Notes under the pieces: generated by a model
Told to the model about the DNA's origin: nothing
What the model saw: only the letters and a program-made list of their open reading frames with translations
The model's database searches: none
Shown here: in pieces, positions 36,239-44,112 of the stretch
Layout of the letters: the number at the start of each line of letters is the position of its first letter
Position numbering within the stretch: the first letter of the stretch is position 1
Assembly: GCF_015775515.1 (NCBI RefSeq)
Contig: NZ_CP065383.1
Coordinates: 744,001-808,000 of the forward strand
From: Atribacter laminatus
Lineage (GTDB): Bacteria > Atribacterota > Atribacteria > Atribacterales > Atribacteraceae
DNA: 64,000 bases
Direction: 5' to 3'
Position numbers and translations under genes: made by a program

Positions 36239-36310
36239 AATGACCGAGCAGGAAAAAATTCAAATCCCCCTAACCCCCTTTGCTAAAGGGGGAAACGATT
36301 CCTGGGTAAG

Positions 36311-36366
36311 TATTTTCATCATCATCTGGTGCTGCGAAAGCAGCATGACGGTCTATCCTGAAAATA
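36311..36366. repeat. Dispersed hairpin repeat, copy 2
   Basis: TATTTTCATCATCATCTGG, stem TGCTGC (36330-36335), loop GAAA, stem GCAGCA (36340-36345), TGACGGTCTATCCTGAAAATA. The outer ends TATTTTCA and TGAAAATA also pair. Confidence 0.85.
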
Positions 36367-36610
36367 CCATCTTATAAATTCCCCCATTGAGGGGGGATAA
36401 AGGGGGGTGTGCCTTTAATCGGTCATCCTGAGCCCTCGCTTTTTGAGGGCGTGAGGATCTCATCTTTTAATTTTTTTCTTCATAAATACTTTAAATGATG
36501 AGATTCTTACGTCGTCCGGCAAAAACACCGGACTCCTCAGAATGACTAAGTGGATGGTAGAGATTGCCACGTCGCCTAGGACGCTCCTCGCAATGACGGA
36601 TTTAGATAGG

Positions 36611-36665
36611 TATTTTCATCCTCATCTGGTGCTGCAAAGCAGCATGACGGTCTATCTTGAAAATA
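36611..36665. repeat. Dispersed hairpin repeat, copy 3
   Basis: As copy 2 but loop AAA: TGCTGC (36630-36635), GCAGCA (36639-36644), ending TCTATCTTGAAAATA. Confidence 0.85.
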
Positions 36666-36943
36666 CTTGAATGTTTTTTAAAGTAACTCTTTTATAGCAA
36701 CTAATCAGGATCTCATTCTGGGCTTTCACCCTCATCCTCACCTTCTCCCATCAAGGGAGAAGGAACTTTGAGTCGTCATTGCGAGGAGCGAAGCGACGTG
36801 GCAATCTCTCATGCTCAATCTTTATTATTTTCTCTCTTTATATAAAGGGAAATTAAGAGGGATTCAATTAGTTACTAAAAAACTCAAATCCCCCTAACCC
36901 CCCCCCCTTTTTTTGCTAAAGGGGGAAACGATTCCTGGGTAAG

Positions 36944-37003
36944 TATTTTCATCATCATCTGGTGCCACAATGTGGCATGAGGAAAGGGTCTATTTTGAAA
37001 ATA
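36944..37003. repeat. Dispersed hairpin repeat, copy 4, with compensated stem
   Basis: Same outer sequence as copies 2 and 3, but the stem is TGCCAC (36963-36968), loop AAT, GTGGCA (36972-36977): the bases changed on both sides and pairing is kept. Confidence 0.85.
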
Positions 37004-37168
37004 TATTGAGTAATGTAGGAATATAATAATCTATTTCCTTCCCCCCTCAAGGGAGAAGGAAACTAAAACCGTCACTGCTGGTAAGGCAATAATGCGGATA
37101 TCTTTTGAGCTCAATTTTTTCTCCTTTGATGATAGGGAGTGACCAAGGAGTTTCTCTAAAACAAAAAC

Positions 37169-37197
37169 CCCACCGTTGTTATAACGGTGGGATTTTT
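37169..37197 (-). terminator. Bidirectional Rho-independent terminator
   Basis: CCCACCGTT (37169-37177), loop, AACGGTGGG (37183-37191). T-runs follow in both directions (ATTTTTTT on +, GTTTTTG on -). Placed 35 bases after the fasciclin gene stop on the - strand. Confidence 0.85.
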
Positions 37198-37231
37198 TTG
37201 AAATTACTTTTTTCGATTGCTTACTGAGTTA

Positions 37232-37825
37232 TCAATTCAACAAATCAACCGAACACGCCTTCCAGGGAGTAAGAACAGTATCAATCACATAGATGTTTCC
37301 ATTGGTGGCTTCAATCATGTTCTTGTCGGCGACGATTCCCTTGACTTCACACGACCCCGGAGCACCGTTCATGATGTTCACGGTTCCTTCTCCTCCCACT
37401 CGGAGATACAGAGGATAGTTATCAAACAGAGTCCGCAAGGTTAAGGTGTTCACTAAGTCTCGGGCATTGACTCGGAAAGGAACCACATGGTAGGAAAGAA
37501 TCTGAACCAAGAGGTCTTGATTTTCCGGTTTCAGGAGTCCATCGACAAAACCAGCCGGTAAGGCAGCAAAGGCAGCATCATTGGGAGCAAACACCGTGAT
37601 GTTTTGGGTATTGGCTAAGATATCGGCCAGACCTGCTGCTTGGGCAGCTGCTAAGAGAGTGGTAAAGATACCCGCCCCTTGGGCAGTATCAACGATATTC
37701 TTATCACTGGTGACGGTGACGATATCAGCACTGGATGCCACTCCACTCATGAAAGCGATCAAAAGAACTACACTTACGAGAAGAAACGTTTTTCTACTCA
37801 GAATCATCGAGGTTAATCCGTTCAT
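37232..37825 (-). CDS. Exported fasciclin-domain protein
   Basis: 197 residues. Signal peptide about 1-33 (RKTFLLVSVVLLIAFMSG, cleavage near ASSA). One FAS1 domain: NIVDTAQGAGIFTTLLAAAQAAGL, the conserved ITVFAPNDAAFAALPAG, YHVVPFRVNARDLVN, and a final ATNGNIYVIDTVLTP. Fasciclin domains mediate adhesion or surface-matrix contacts. GC in sampled lines is about 48-57%, well above neighbours, which hints at transfer or high expression. AAGGAG sets the ATG; a strong terminator follows. It stands alone beside the repeat island. Confidence 0.9.
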   Translation of the reverse strand: MNGLTSMILSRKTFLLVSVVLLIAFMSGVASSADIVTVTSDKNIVDTAQGAGIFTTLLAAAQAAGLADILANTQNITVFAPNDAAFAALPAGFVDGLLKPENQDLLVQILSYHVVPFRVNARDLVNTLTLRTLFDNYPLYLRVGGEGTVNIMNGAPGSCEVKGIVADKNMIEATNGNIYVIDTVLTPWKACSVDLLN

Positions 37826-37972
37826 GGTCTTTCACTCCTTTAGTTTTCATTCAGTATCATTAGTAAATTACTAAACTTACTCATATTATATTCTCTTCTT
37901 TTTCTTTGTCAAGAGGTGAAAGAGTAAATTTTAAAAAATATTTTTAAAATCAGGGTTTGGATTTGACTGTTC

Positions 37973-38015
37973 AACTTTCATACCCTTGACAATCATACTT
38001 TGAAAGTTTTAGTAT
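37973..38015 (+). promoter_or_regulatory. Promoter with flanking inverted repeat upstream of the adaptor/permease genes
   Basis: TTGACA (37986-37991), 18 bases, TAGTAT (38010-38015). AACTTTCA (37973-37980) and TGAAAGTT (38001-38008) are an exact inverted repeat around the -35 box, a likely regulator site. The rest of the 37826-38314 gap shows nothing further. Confidence 0.5.
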
Positions 38016-38314
38016 TCGTTTTTAAACATAAACTAAGTTCTGCAGAAAAAAGAGAACATATTTATAAAAAATGAAATAACAATACAATATATAAAACGAA
38101 GTTATTATATAAAATTAGCTTCATAAGAGTTCAATCAGCATTTTTTAGTTCAAAAGAAAGTGCATAAAAATTCCAATCTGGTTTTTTAAATTTCCACAGA
38201 TAATCCTTACAATCACTTAGAAAAACCGATTTATTTAAAACCGGAGAGGATAAAACTTTTTAAAGGATTTATAATTGTTCATTATTAAGAAATCGGTTGA
38301 GGAGGATAATTCCT

Positions 38315-39604
38315 TTGTCAAAAAAGGGAAGAAAAATAATTATTTTATTATTTATTTTAGGAGTCGTCTTTGTAGCAATTTGGTTTTTGTTTCTAAAAAA
38401 TAATGTTCCTTCAAGTCAAAAAGAAAACGCCGTTACTTATAAAACCATTCCAGTAGAAAAAGGTACGATCAGCAATTCAATTTCTGTGGTTGGAACGGTT
38501 GAATCCCTTACTCGTGCAGAAGTAAAGTCAGAAATTGGTGAAAAAGTTACTCAAATTTTTGTCAAATCAGGTGATTTAGTCACTAAAAACAAACCTCTTT
38601 TCCAACTAGATACTCGCGAACTGGAAATTAGTCGTCAAAAAATAGAATCTCAACTGTTATCCGCTCAAGCAGAACTCGATAAGCTTCTTCAACAACCAAG
38701 TGAGGTTGACCTTCAACAAGCCGAAGCCAATTATCAGGAGGCTTTGATAGCATTAGAAAATGCCCAACGAACTCTTGAGCGGCATCGGGAATTATTTATA
38801 TCTGGTGGGTTATCACAAGAACAATTAGAACAAAGCGAGGATCAGGTCATCCTAAAGAAACAAGCAGTTAATGTTTCTAAAGCAAAATTAGATGATCTTA
38901 AAGAACAACCCAAAAAAGAAGACGTCGAAATCAGGCGTGCCCATATTACTGAGATCAAAGCGAGCTTAGAATCAATAAAAAACCAGTTAGAAACATCCCT
39001 AGTAAAATCACCAATTGCTGGAACTGTGATTGACATGAATGTCAAAGTAGGAGATATTATTCAAACTGGAAGTACAACAACTACTAATATAACTGCAACT
39101 ATTGATGATATGAGCACTATGAAAGTAGTCGTCCCGATCAATGAAATTGATGTTCCCCGTATTAAAGAAGGCATGAAGGCCAGAGTTATTCTTGATGCTC
39201 TTCCTGACAATCCCTTTGATGGAGAAGTTGATTCTATCTCTTTTCTGGGAAAAATAACAGAAAATGTAGTTACTTACGACGCTACTGTTCTTATCCCAAA
39301 TCCCGATCGCATTATTCGTCCAGAAATGACTGCTGATGTAGAAATAACCACTCAATATAAAGAGAATGCCACCATTATTCCTCTCGATGCTCTTATTGAA
39401 AAAGAGGGAAAGGGTTTTGTACTTATTGCTAACCAGGAAGGTGAACCAATTGAAAGGGAAGTAAAGCTTGGAATTCGTAATGATAGCCAAGTTGAAATCA
39501 TTGAGGGCATTGAGGCAGGAGAGCAGATTGCTCTTCCTTTATTGGCAAACCGACGCACTCCCCCCGTTTCTATGGGTGGTCCTTTTGGTGGCGGAGGAAG
39601 GTAG
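38315..39604 (+). CDS. HlyD/MacA-like membrane fusion protein (efflux adaptor)
   Basis: 429 residues. Membrane anchor at about 7-27 (IIILLFILGVVFVAIWFLFL), then YKTIPVEKGTISNSISVVGTVESL, lipoyl half-motifs around a long coiled-coil hairpin (about 90-215; LLSAQAELDKLLQQPSEVDLQQAEANY begins it), and beta-barrel segments SPIAGTVIDMNVKVGDII. It links an inner-membrane transporter to the outer envelope in MacAB-like export. TTG start at 38315 chosen: GAGGAGG lies 9 bases upstream, while the in-frame TTG at 38297 overlaps that site. The C-terminus is Gly-rich (GGPFGGGGR). It precedes the permease gene by 4 bases. Confidence 0.87.
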   Translation: MSKKGRKIIILLFILGVVFVAIWFLFLKNNVPSSQKENAVTYKTIPVEKGTISNSISVVGTVESLTRAEVKSEIGEKVTQIFVKSGDLVTKNKPLFQLDTRELEISRQKIESQLLSAQAELDKLLQQPSEVDLQQAEANYQEALIALENAQRTLERHRELFISGGLSQEQLEQSEDQVILKKQAVNVSKAKLDDLKEQPKKEDVEIRRAHITEIKASLESIKNQLETSLVKSPIAGTVIDMNVKVGDIIQTGSTTTTNITATIDDMSTMKVVVPINEIDVPRIKEGMKARVILDALPDNPFDGEVDSISFLGKITENVVTYDATVLIPNPDRIIRPEMTADVEITTQYKENATIIPLDALIEKEGKGFVLIANQEGEPIEREVKLGIRNDSQVEIIEGIEAGEQIALPLLANRRTPPVSMGGPFGGGGR

Positions 39605-39608
39605 CCTC

Positions 39609-40820
39609 ATGAATGCTTATGAAAGTTTGAGAACGTCAATCTCCAGTCTGGTATCCAATAAACTTCGTTCCTTTCTTACCATGCTCGGTATTATTATCGG
39701 TGTATCCGCTGTTGTTTCTATGATTTCACTGGGCACTGGGGTTAGAACCTCTATAGTAGATCAGATTGGAAGTTTAGGTTCAAATCTCTTAACTGTGGTT
39801 GGAGGAACTACACGGCAACGGCCAGGCGCACCAATCATGATGAGAGGAATGTCGAATATTTTAAAAATTGAACATTTTAGAGATATTCAAGCCACCTCTA
39901 TTCCAGGTGTTCAATCCATTATCGCTGAATCTACTCTACGAAAGACAGTTGTCTATGGAAGAAATAATACATCGGTATCAATCGTTGGAACAACTGCCAA
40001 TTATCCAACAGTTCGTAATTTCAGCCCTTCTTTGGGTCGCTTTTTTAGCAATTATGACTATATTAATTTAAATAATTATGCGGTAATTGGTGACACTGTT
40101 GCAATCGACCTTTTTGGAGATATTAATAAAGCAATTGGCAATAGAATCAGGATCGGTCGAGTGAGTTTTGAAGTAATTGGTGTTATGGAAAAGAAATCAA
40201 TGGGCCCTCAAGATTTAGGAAATCAAATCTTTGTTCCTCTCACAACCCTTCAAAAAAGATTAACTGGCTCAAGATATATACAAAGCATCACCATACAATC
40301 CGACTCTTCCGAGGATATGGATACTATTTCTCAATCAGTGGAAAAGTTTTTTCTTCGAAAATTAGGTGATATTGATCGATTTACCATTATGAATCAGCAA
40401 GATATTCTTGATACTATTAATCAGGTCACTGGAACCATAACCCTTTTTCTAGGAGCCATAACTGGCATCTCCTTGCTCGTAGGAGGTATCGGTATCATGA
40501 ATATTATGTTGGTTTCGGTTACAGAAAGAACCCGAGAAATTGGCCTTCGAAAAGCAATCGGTGCTCGTCCAAGTGATATTCTTTTTCAATTCATGGTTGA
40601 ATCATCAGTGCTGAGTTGTTTGGGAGGAGTTCTTGGGATTATTTTTGGAGCAATCGGCGCTCGTTTAATAGGGAATTTTACCCAATGGGTTACTAAAGTC
40701 AGCTTGGGCTCTATCGTTATATCTTTTGGGGTCTCGCTGGCTGTCGGTTTATTCTTTGGTATACTCCCCGCCCGACGAGCCAGTAAGCTCGATCCAATCA
40801 CGGCTTTAAGGTATGAATAA
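39609..40820 (+). CDS. MacB-like ABC transporter permease (FtsX family)
   Basis: 403 residues. Four membrane helices in FtsX/MacB layout: one near the N-terminus (SFLTMLGIIIGVSAVVSMISLG), a large periplasmic MacB-PCD domain, then three C-terminal helices, with the signature LVGGIGIMNIMLVSVTERTREIGLRKAIGA. Start ATG at 39609 with GGAGGAAGG upstream; longer in-frame starts would overlap the adaptor gene. No ATPase domain is fused and no ATPase gene is adjacent, so the energising subunit must be encoded elsewhere. Confidence 0.88.
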   Translation: MNAYESLRTSISSLVSNKLRSFLTMLGIIIGVSAVVSMISLGTGVRTSIVDQIGSLGSNLLTVVGGTTRQRPGAPIMMRGMSNILKIEHFRDIQATSIPGVQSIIAESTLRKTVVYGRNNTSVSIVGTTANYPTVRNFSPSLGRFFSNYDYINLNNYAVIGDTVAIDLFGDINKAIGNRIRIGRVSFEVIGVMEKKSMGPQDLGNQIFVPLTTLQKRLTGSRYIQSITIQSDSSEDMDTISQSVEKFFLRKLGDIDRFTIMNQQDILDTINQVTGTITLFLGAITGISLLVGGIGIMNIMLVSVTERTREIGLRKAIGARPSDILFQFMVESSVLSCLGGVLGIIFGAIGARLIGNFTQWVTKVSLGSIVISFGVSLAVGLFFGILPARRASKLDPITALRYE

Positions 40821-40876
40821 AAGCCTTATATTCTTTTAATTTCCAACAACATAATAGGAATTTTATAGAACTAAGC

Positions 40877-41701
40877 TTACTCACCGGTTATACTTTCTTC
40901 ATCACCCCTTCCCTCAATCACATCAACAATCCTTTGAACTAGCAAGGGTGCAACCCTTTCAGCAAAATCATAATTGGGATGAGAATCATCGCTGGAAGCA
41001 GCATATTGATCTTTTAAGTAAATTCCCCCCTCGGTTTCCAACTCGAAAAAATCCCAGACAAAAATATTGTCTCCGGACTGATCCCACTCCTCTTTAACCC
41101 ACTTAAAAAATTTTTGTGCTCTTTGGGCATTCTCCTTAGAAGTAGCGCCTCTTACTTGAGCCGCTCCTGTCCAAACTAGAAAAAGTGTTTCAGGAAATTC
41201 ATGCATTTTCCCCTTAAGAGCCGAATATTGAAGTTGATAATTTTTAATGGATTTAACATCGGAGCTCACGTCTGATCCTCCACTATTTTCCTCAATATCA
41301 CTTACCGGGAAACAATGTTTCCAAATAATCATTTGATAATTCTGGGTAAGTATTTCTAGAGTCGGTTCATCCATAAACGGCTCTTCTCCAGCATTTTCAA
41401 CCCAGATATTCCAATAATCATAGGGATAGTTACTCCATCCATATGGATAATCCTTGGGAAATTCCTGGGCTTCGATATAATATGAGGTACCGTTAGTGTT
41501 GTTATGTTGATCAATTAAATCGGGAACACCGCCTTCCCAAATAACTTGACCGGTACTATGGTGTAGAAAAAGGATATTTATTTCTTGGGCAAAAGCTGAA
41601 GAGTTAAACAAACCTCTATGGTTTGGATAAGCTTGAGAAAACAGAATGAACATCACTAAACCAAAAACTAGTAATTTAAGAAATAAATCTTTAAATCTCA
41701 T
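40877..41701 (-). CDS. Exported SGNH/GDSL-like protein
   Basis: 274 residues. N-terminal hydrophobic signal (LFLKLLVFGLVMFILFSQ), probable cleavage after AFA (about 38). The mature part begins EINILFLHHSTGQVIWEGGV, where Ser49 would be the SGNH nucleophile, and near the end has SSDDSHPNYDFAERVAP, the Asp-x-His block. Relatives are esterases, acetyl-xylan or carbohydrate esterases; exact activity unknown. The ATG at 41699-41701 is 9 bases after GGAGG; another ATG at 41707 is too close to it. A 32-bp perfect palindrome lies just upstream. Confidence 0.7.
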   Translation of the reverse strand: MRFKDLFLKLLVFGLVMFILFSQAYPNHRGLFNSSAFAQEINILFLHHSTGQVIWEGGVPDLIDQHNNTNGTSYYIEAQEFPKDYPYGWSNYPYDYWNIWVENAGEEPFMDEPTLEILTQNYQMIIWKHCFPVSDIEENSGGSDVSSDVKSIKNYQLQYSALKGKMHEFPETLFLVWTGAAQVRGATSKENAQRAQKFFKWVKEEWDQSGDNIFVWDFFELETEGGIYLKDQYAASSDDSHPNYDFAERVAPLLVQRIVDVIEGRGDEESITGE

Positions 41702-42241
41702 TTTCATTCCCCTCCCGTTTTTTACCTTCATTTGGCAATATTTGTACAAATATTGCCAAATCATGACTTTTGATAAAATTGGTTTAATAATACTGTTGAT
41801 GGTAATCTCTCTAAAAATATTTTACTCCAAATAAATAAATACAACCCCTTTATTGAGTATAATTTTTAAATTTTTTTTGAATAAATTTATAAAAAATGAG
41901 TTTAAGATATAATAGAGTGAAGCTCCTAATTTTATAAATGGAAGGATGAAGCTAAAAACCACGGTTATTATTCATCTTCAGGAAGAATCATAAGACTTCA
42001 CTAAAAGAGGCTGTTTTTTTCATTGTCTTTAGAAGCGAAAATTGAACGGGATGCTCGTCGTGATTTTTTTTCTGAAAATGTTGGTTTCATATACTTTATA
42101 GTACGTACCTATTAGCTTATTGTATCCTTTATTGTTCAATCGATATCTTAGGAATGATCAGAAAATTTTCCCGTTTAGCGATCAATTGTTTATCACACAA
42201 CTGAAATCATGAGTAAACATGAAGAGGAGGAATTAAAAGAA
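41702..42241. other. Intergenic region with palindrome
   Basis: Contains the 32-bp palindrome at 41730-41761. The rest is AT-rich leader between divergent genes; no further structure or gene seen. Confidence 0.5.
41730..41761. promoter_or_regulatory. Perfect 32-bp palindrome
   Basis: ATTTGGCAATATTTGT followed directly by its exact reverse complement. It ends 28 bases upstream of the SGNH-like gene. Could be a repressor operator or, in RNA, a hairpin hiding the ribosome site region. Confidence 0.7.
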
Positions 42242-42490
42242 ATGAAAAAAATTATGTTGTATGCGTTGAGCACCTGCCCTTTTTGTACCATGGCAAAGAA
42301 ATATTTTACCAACCATCAGATTGCCTATGAATCAGTAGACGTGGATCTCCTCAAAGAGGAAGAAAAAGAAAAAGCCATTAGTGAAGTTCAAAAAATTTCT
42401 GGACGTCGAGCGTTCCCAGTTATTGTTATTGATGATGAAGTCATCGTTGGATACGATGAACTACGCATCAAGGAGGTCTTGGAACGATGA
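42242..42490 (+). CDS. Glutaredoxin-family protein (NrdH/Grx-like)
   Basis: 82 residues, one thioredoxin-fold domain. The CPFC active site is Cys12-Cys15; SGRRAFPVIVIDDEVIVGYDE contains the cis-Pro and the glutathione/substrate-facing segment. The ATG at 42242 is used (AGGAGG 11 bases upstream); an upstream in-frame ATG at 42209 would place the ribosome site inside the coding region. It overlaps the FTR-like gene by 4 bases (ATGA), so the two are translated together, and it probably passes electrons from that protein to target disulfides. Confidence 0.9.
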   Translation: MKKIMLYALSTCPFCTMAKKYFTNHQIAYESVDVDLLKEEEKEKAISEVQKISGRRAFPVIVIDDEVIVGYDELRIKEVLER

Positions 42491-42888
42491 ATGCCCAGAG
42501 AAAAATCCTCTGCCCTGTTTGCCAGGTCAACTTTATTTTAAAAGAAACCAAAGAGCCTGGGGAAAAGGTCATTTGTCCAGTCTGTGGTGCAGTTTTAATA
42601 ATGGTTTTAAAACAAGATCAAATAGGTTTAGAACGACCTAAGGACATTTCCTTGGAAGATGAAATAAGGCAAAGAATGGATAATTTTGCTCGGTTTCGGG
42701 GGTATCGCTTCAATGAAATGAAGGAAGCTCTCGTCGAAGGATTGCTTAAAAAGCATCAGCGATTTGGAGATTTCTATTGCCCGTGTCGAATTGACAATAT
42801 TCAAGAGAATGTTTGCCCGTGTATTTACACTCGTCAGGGGGATGTTGAAATAAATAATCGGTGCCATTGTGGTTTATTCTGGAAATAA
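42487..42888 (+). CDS. Ferredoxin-thioredoxin reductase catalytic-subunit-like protein with N-terminal zinc ribbon
   Basis: 133 residues. Zinc ribbon Cys9, 12, 30, 33, then an FTR-beta-like domain with YCPCR (98, 100), NVCPC (110, 112) and RCHCGLF (126, 128). By analogy with known FTR, 98, 110, 112 and 126 would hold a 4Fe-4S cluster and 100/128 form the redox disulfide. Spacing is CPC-9-CPC-13-CHC rather than the plant-type 16 and 8. It reduces a disulfide with two single electrons from ferredoxin. Partner: the glutaredoxin overlapping upstream. A strong terminator follows. Confidence 0.85.
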   Translation: MNAQRKILCPVCQVNFILKETKEPGEKVICPVCGAVLIMVLKQDQIGLERPKDISLEDEIRQRMDNFARFRGYRFNEMKEALVEGLLKKHQRFGDFYCPCRIDNIQENVCPCIYTRQGDVEINNRCHCGLFWK

Positions 42889-42918
42889 AAAAGGGCGATC
42901 GTAAGATCGTCCTTTTTT
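42887..42918. terminator. Bidirectional terminator between the FTR-like gene and nifS
   Basis: AAAAAAGGGCGATC, loop GTAA, GATCGTCCTTTTTT: 14 bp with one G-U, T-run on + and, through the A-run, on - as well. Serves two convergent genes. Confidence 0.85.
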
Positions 42919-42927
42919 ATTTCCTTT

Positions 42928-44112
42928 TCAAGATGCATATCCCTTCCCCGTTAATCTTTCCTGGCCGAATGGTGAAATGAGTCGAAGGTTTTTAATAATT
43001 TCCGGCATGACTTCGATTACCTTATCAACTTCTCTCTCCTGATTATACCTACTCAAAGAAAACCTTACTGAACCATGGATAGCAGTGTTGCGAACCCCCA
43101 TAGCTCGTAATACATGACTTGGCTCTAATGATCCTGATGTACAGGCCGAACCTGATGATGCACAAATGCCATATTCATTCAGTAGAAGAAGGATCGCTTC
43201 TCCTTCAACGAACTCAAAACTAATATTAGACGTATTTGGGAGCCGGTTTTCTTTGTCGCCGTTGATACTGGCATCCGGGCAGTTGCTTAATAAGCTATTT
43301 TCAAGCTTATCTCTAAGGTGTTTCACGAAGCCAACTTCTTTTTGTATACTCTTTGCTGCTATCTCACAAGCTTTTCCTAATCCAATTATGAAGGCAACAT
43401 TCTCTGTTCCTGCTCGACGTCCGTTTTCCTGATGACCACCAATGAGATAAGGATAAAACCGGGTTCCTTTTCTTACATATAAAGCTCCAATCCCCTTAGG
43501 CGCGTGGATTTTATGTCCAGAAAGAGTAAGCATATCAACTGGAAGGTCCTTTACATTTATGGGTAATTTACCTACAATTTGAACAGCATCGGTGTGAAAA
43601 ACCACTTTTCTTTCCTTAAGAATATGCCCAATCTTTTCTATGGGAAAAATAACTCCGGTTTCATTATTCGCATGCATAATTGAAACCAATGCCAAATCAT
43701 CATCAATAACCTGCAAAAGTGAGTCAATTTCTAATCTCCCCTTACTGTCAACCGGTAAATAGGTCACTCGATATCCTTTACGGCTCAGATGTTTACAGAA
43801 ATTTAAAACTGCCGGATGTTCCACTTTAGTAGTAATAACGTGCTTTTTTGTTGGATTGGTTTCTATCGCGCTCATGATTGCCGTATTGTTACTTTCGGTC
43901 CCACAACTCGTGAAAATGATTTCATCTGGATCTGATCCAATGAGTAATGCAACTTGTTCCCGGGCTTCTTCAATCTTACGATAGATCTGTCCTCCGAATG
44001 TATGCATGCTGGAGGGGTTTCCATAAAATTCCCGAAAATAAGGAAGCATGCTGTCTAATACTTCTTGGGCAACTTGGGTTGTAGCATTATTATCAAAATA
44101 AAGAGTTTTCAT
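42928..44112 (-). CDS. nifS: Cysteine desulfurase (NifS-like)
   Basis: 394 residues. MKTLYFDNNATTQVAQEV opens the protein; the PLP lysine is Lys201 in LTLSGHKIHAPKGIGA, and the catalytic cysteine is Cys324 in SGSACTSGSLEPSHVL. Removes sulfur from cysteine as a persulfide for Fe-S cluster building. It overlaps nifU by 4 bases (ATGA), so its partner scaffold is fixed by context. Named NifS by this pairing; nitrogen fixation is not implied. Confidence 0.95.
   Translation of the reverse strand: MKTLYFDNNATTQVAQEVLDSMLPYFREFYGNPSSMHTFGGQIYRKIEEAREQVALLIGSDPDEIIFTSCGTESNNTAIMSAIETNPTKKHVITTKVEHPAVLNFCKHLSRKGYRVTYLPVDSKGRLEIDSLLQVIDDDLALVSIMHANNETGVIFPIEKIGHILKERKVVFHTDAVQIVGKLPINVKDLPVDMLTLSGHKIHAPKGIGALYVRKGTRFYPYLIGGHQENGRRAGTENVAFIIGLGKACEIAAKSIQKEVGFVKHLRDKLENSLLSNCPDASINGDKENRLPNTSNISFEFVEGEAILLLLNEYGICASSGSACTSGSLEPSHVLRAMGVRNTAIHGSVRFSLSRYNQEREVDKVIEVMPEIIKNLRLISPFGQERLTGKGYAS

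Larger units (their letters stand above)
35937..37168. repeat. Intergenic repeat island (about 1.2 kb)
   Basis: No gene. Packed with dispersed units: TCGGTCATCCTGAGCCCTCG...TTGAGGG...GAGGATCTCATC (35977-36024 and 36418-36462), GAGATTGCCACGTCGCCTAGG...CGCTCCTCGCAAT (36053-36087 and 36561-36594), its inverse GTCATTGCGAGGAGCGAAGC...GCAATCTC (36775-36808), AAATCCCCCTAACCCCC...AAAGGGGGAAACGATTCC (36262-36302 and 36886-36934), three hairpin units with TGCTGC/GCAGCA-type stems, and CCTTCTCCCATCAAGGGAGAAGG (36741-36763). A MITE-like element interrupts one copy at 36088-36238. Confidence 0.85.

Noticed and set aside
35971-37070. Possible CRISPR array at the repeat island
   Set aside because: Repeats are of several kinds, differ in length and orientation and are spaced irregularly; no uniform spacers and no cas genes.
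39468-39608. Earlier start for the MacB-like permease
   Set aside because: It would overlap the adaptor gene by 140 bases; ATG 39609 has GGAGGAAGG and the family-like N-terminus.
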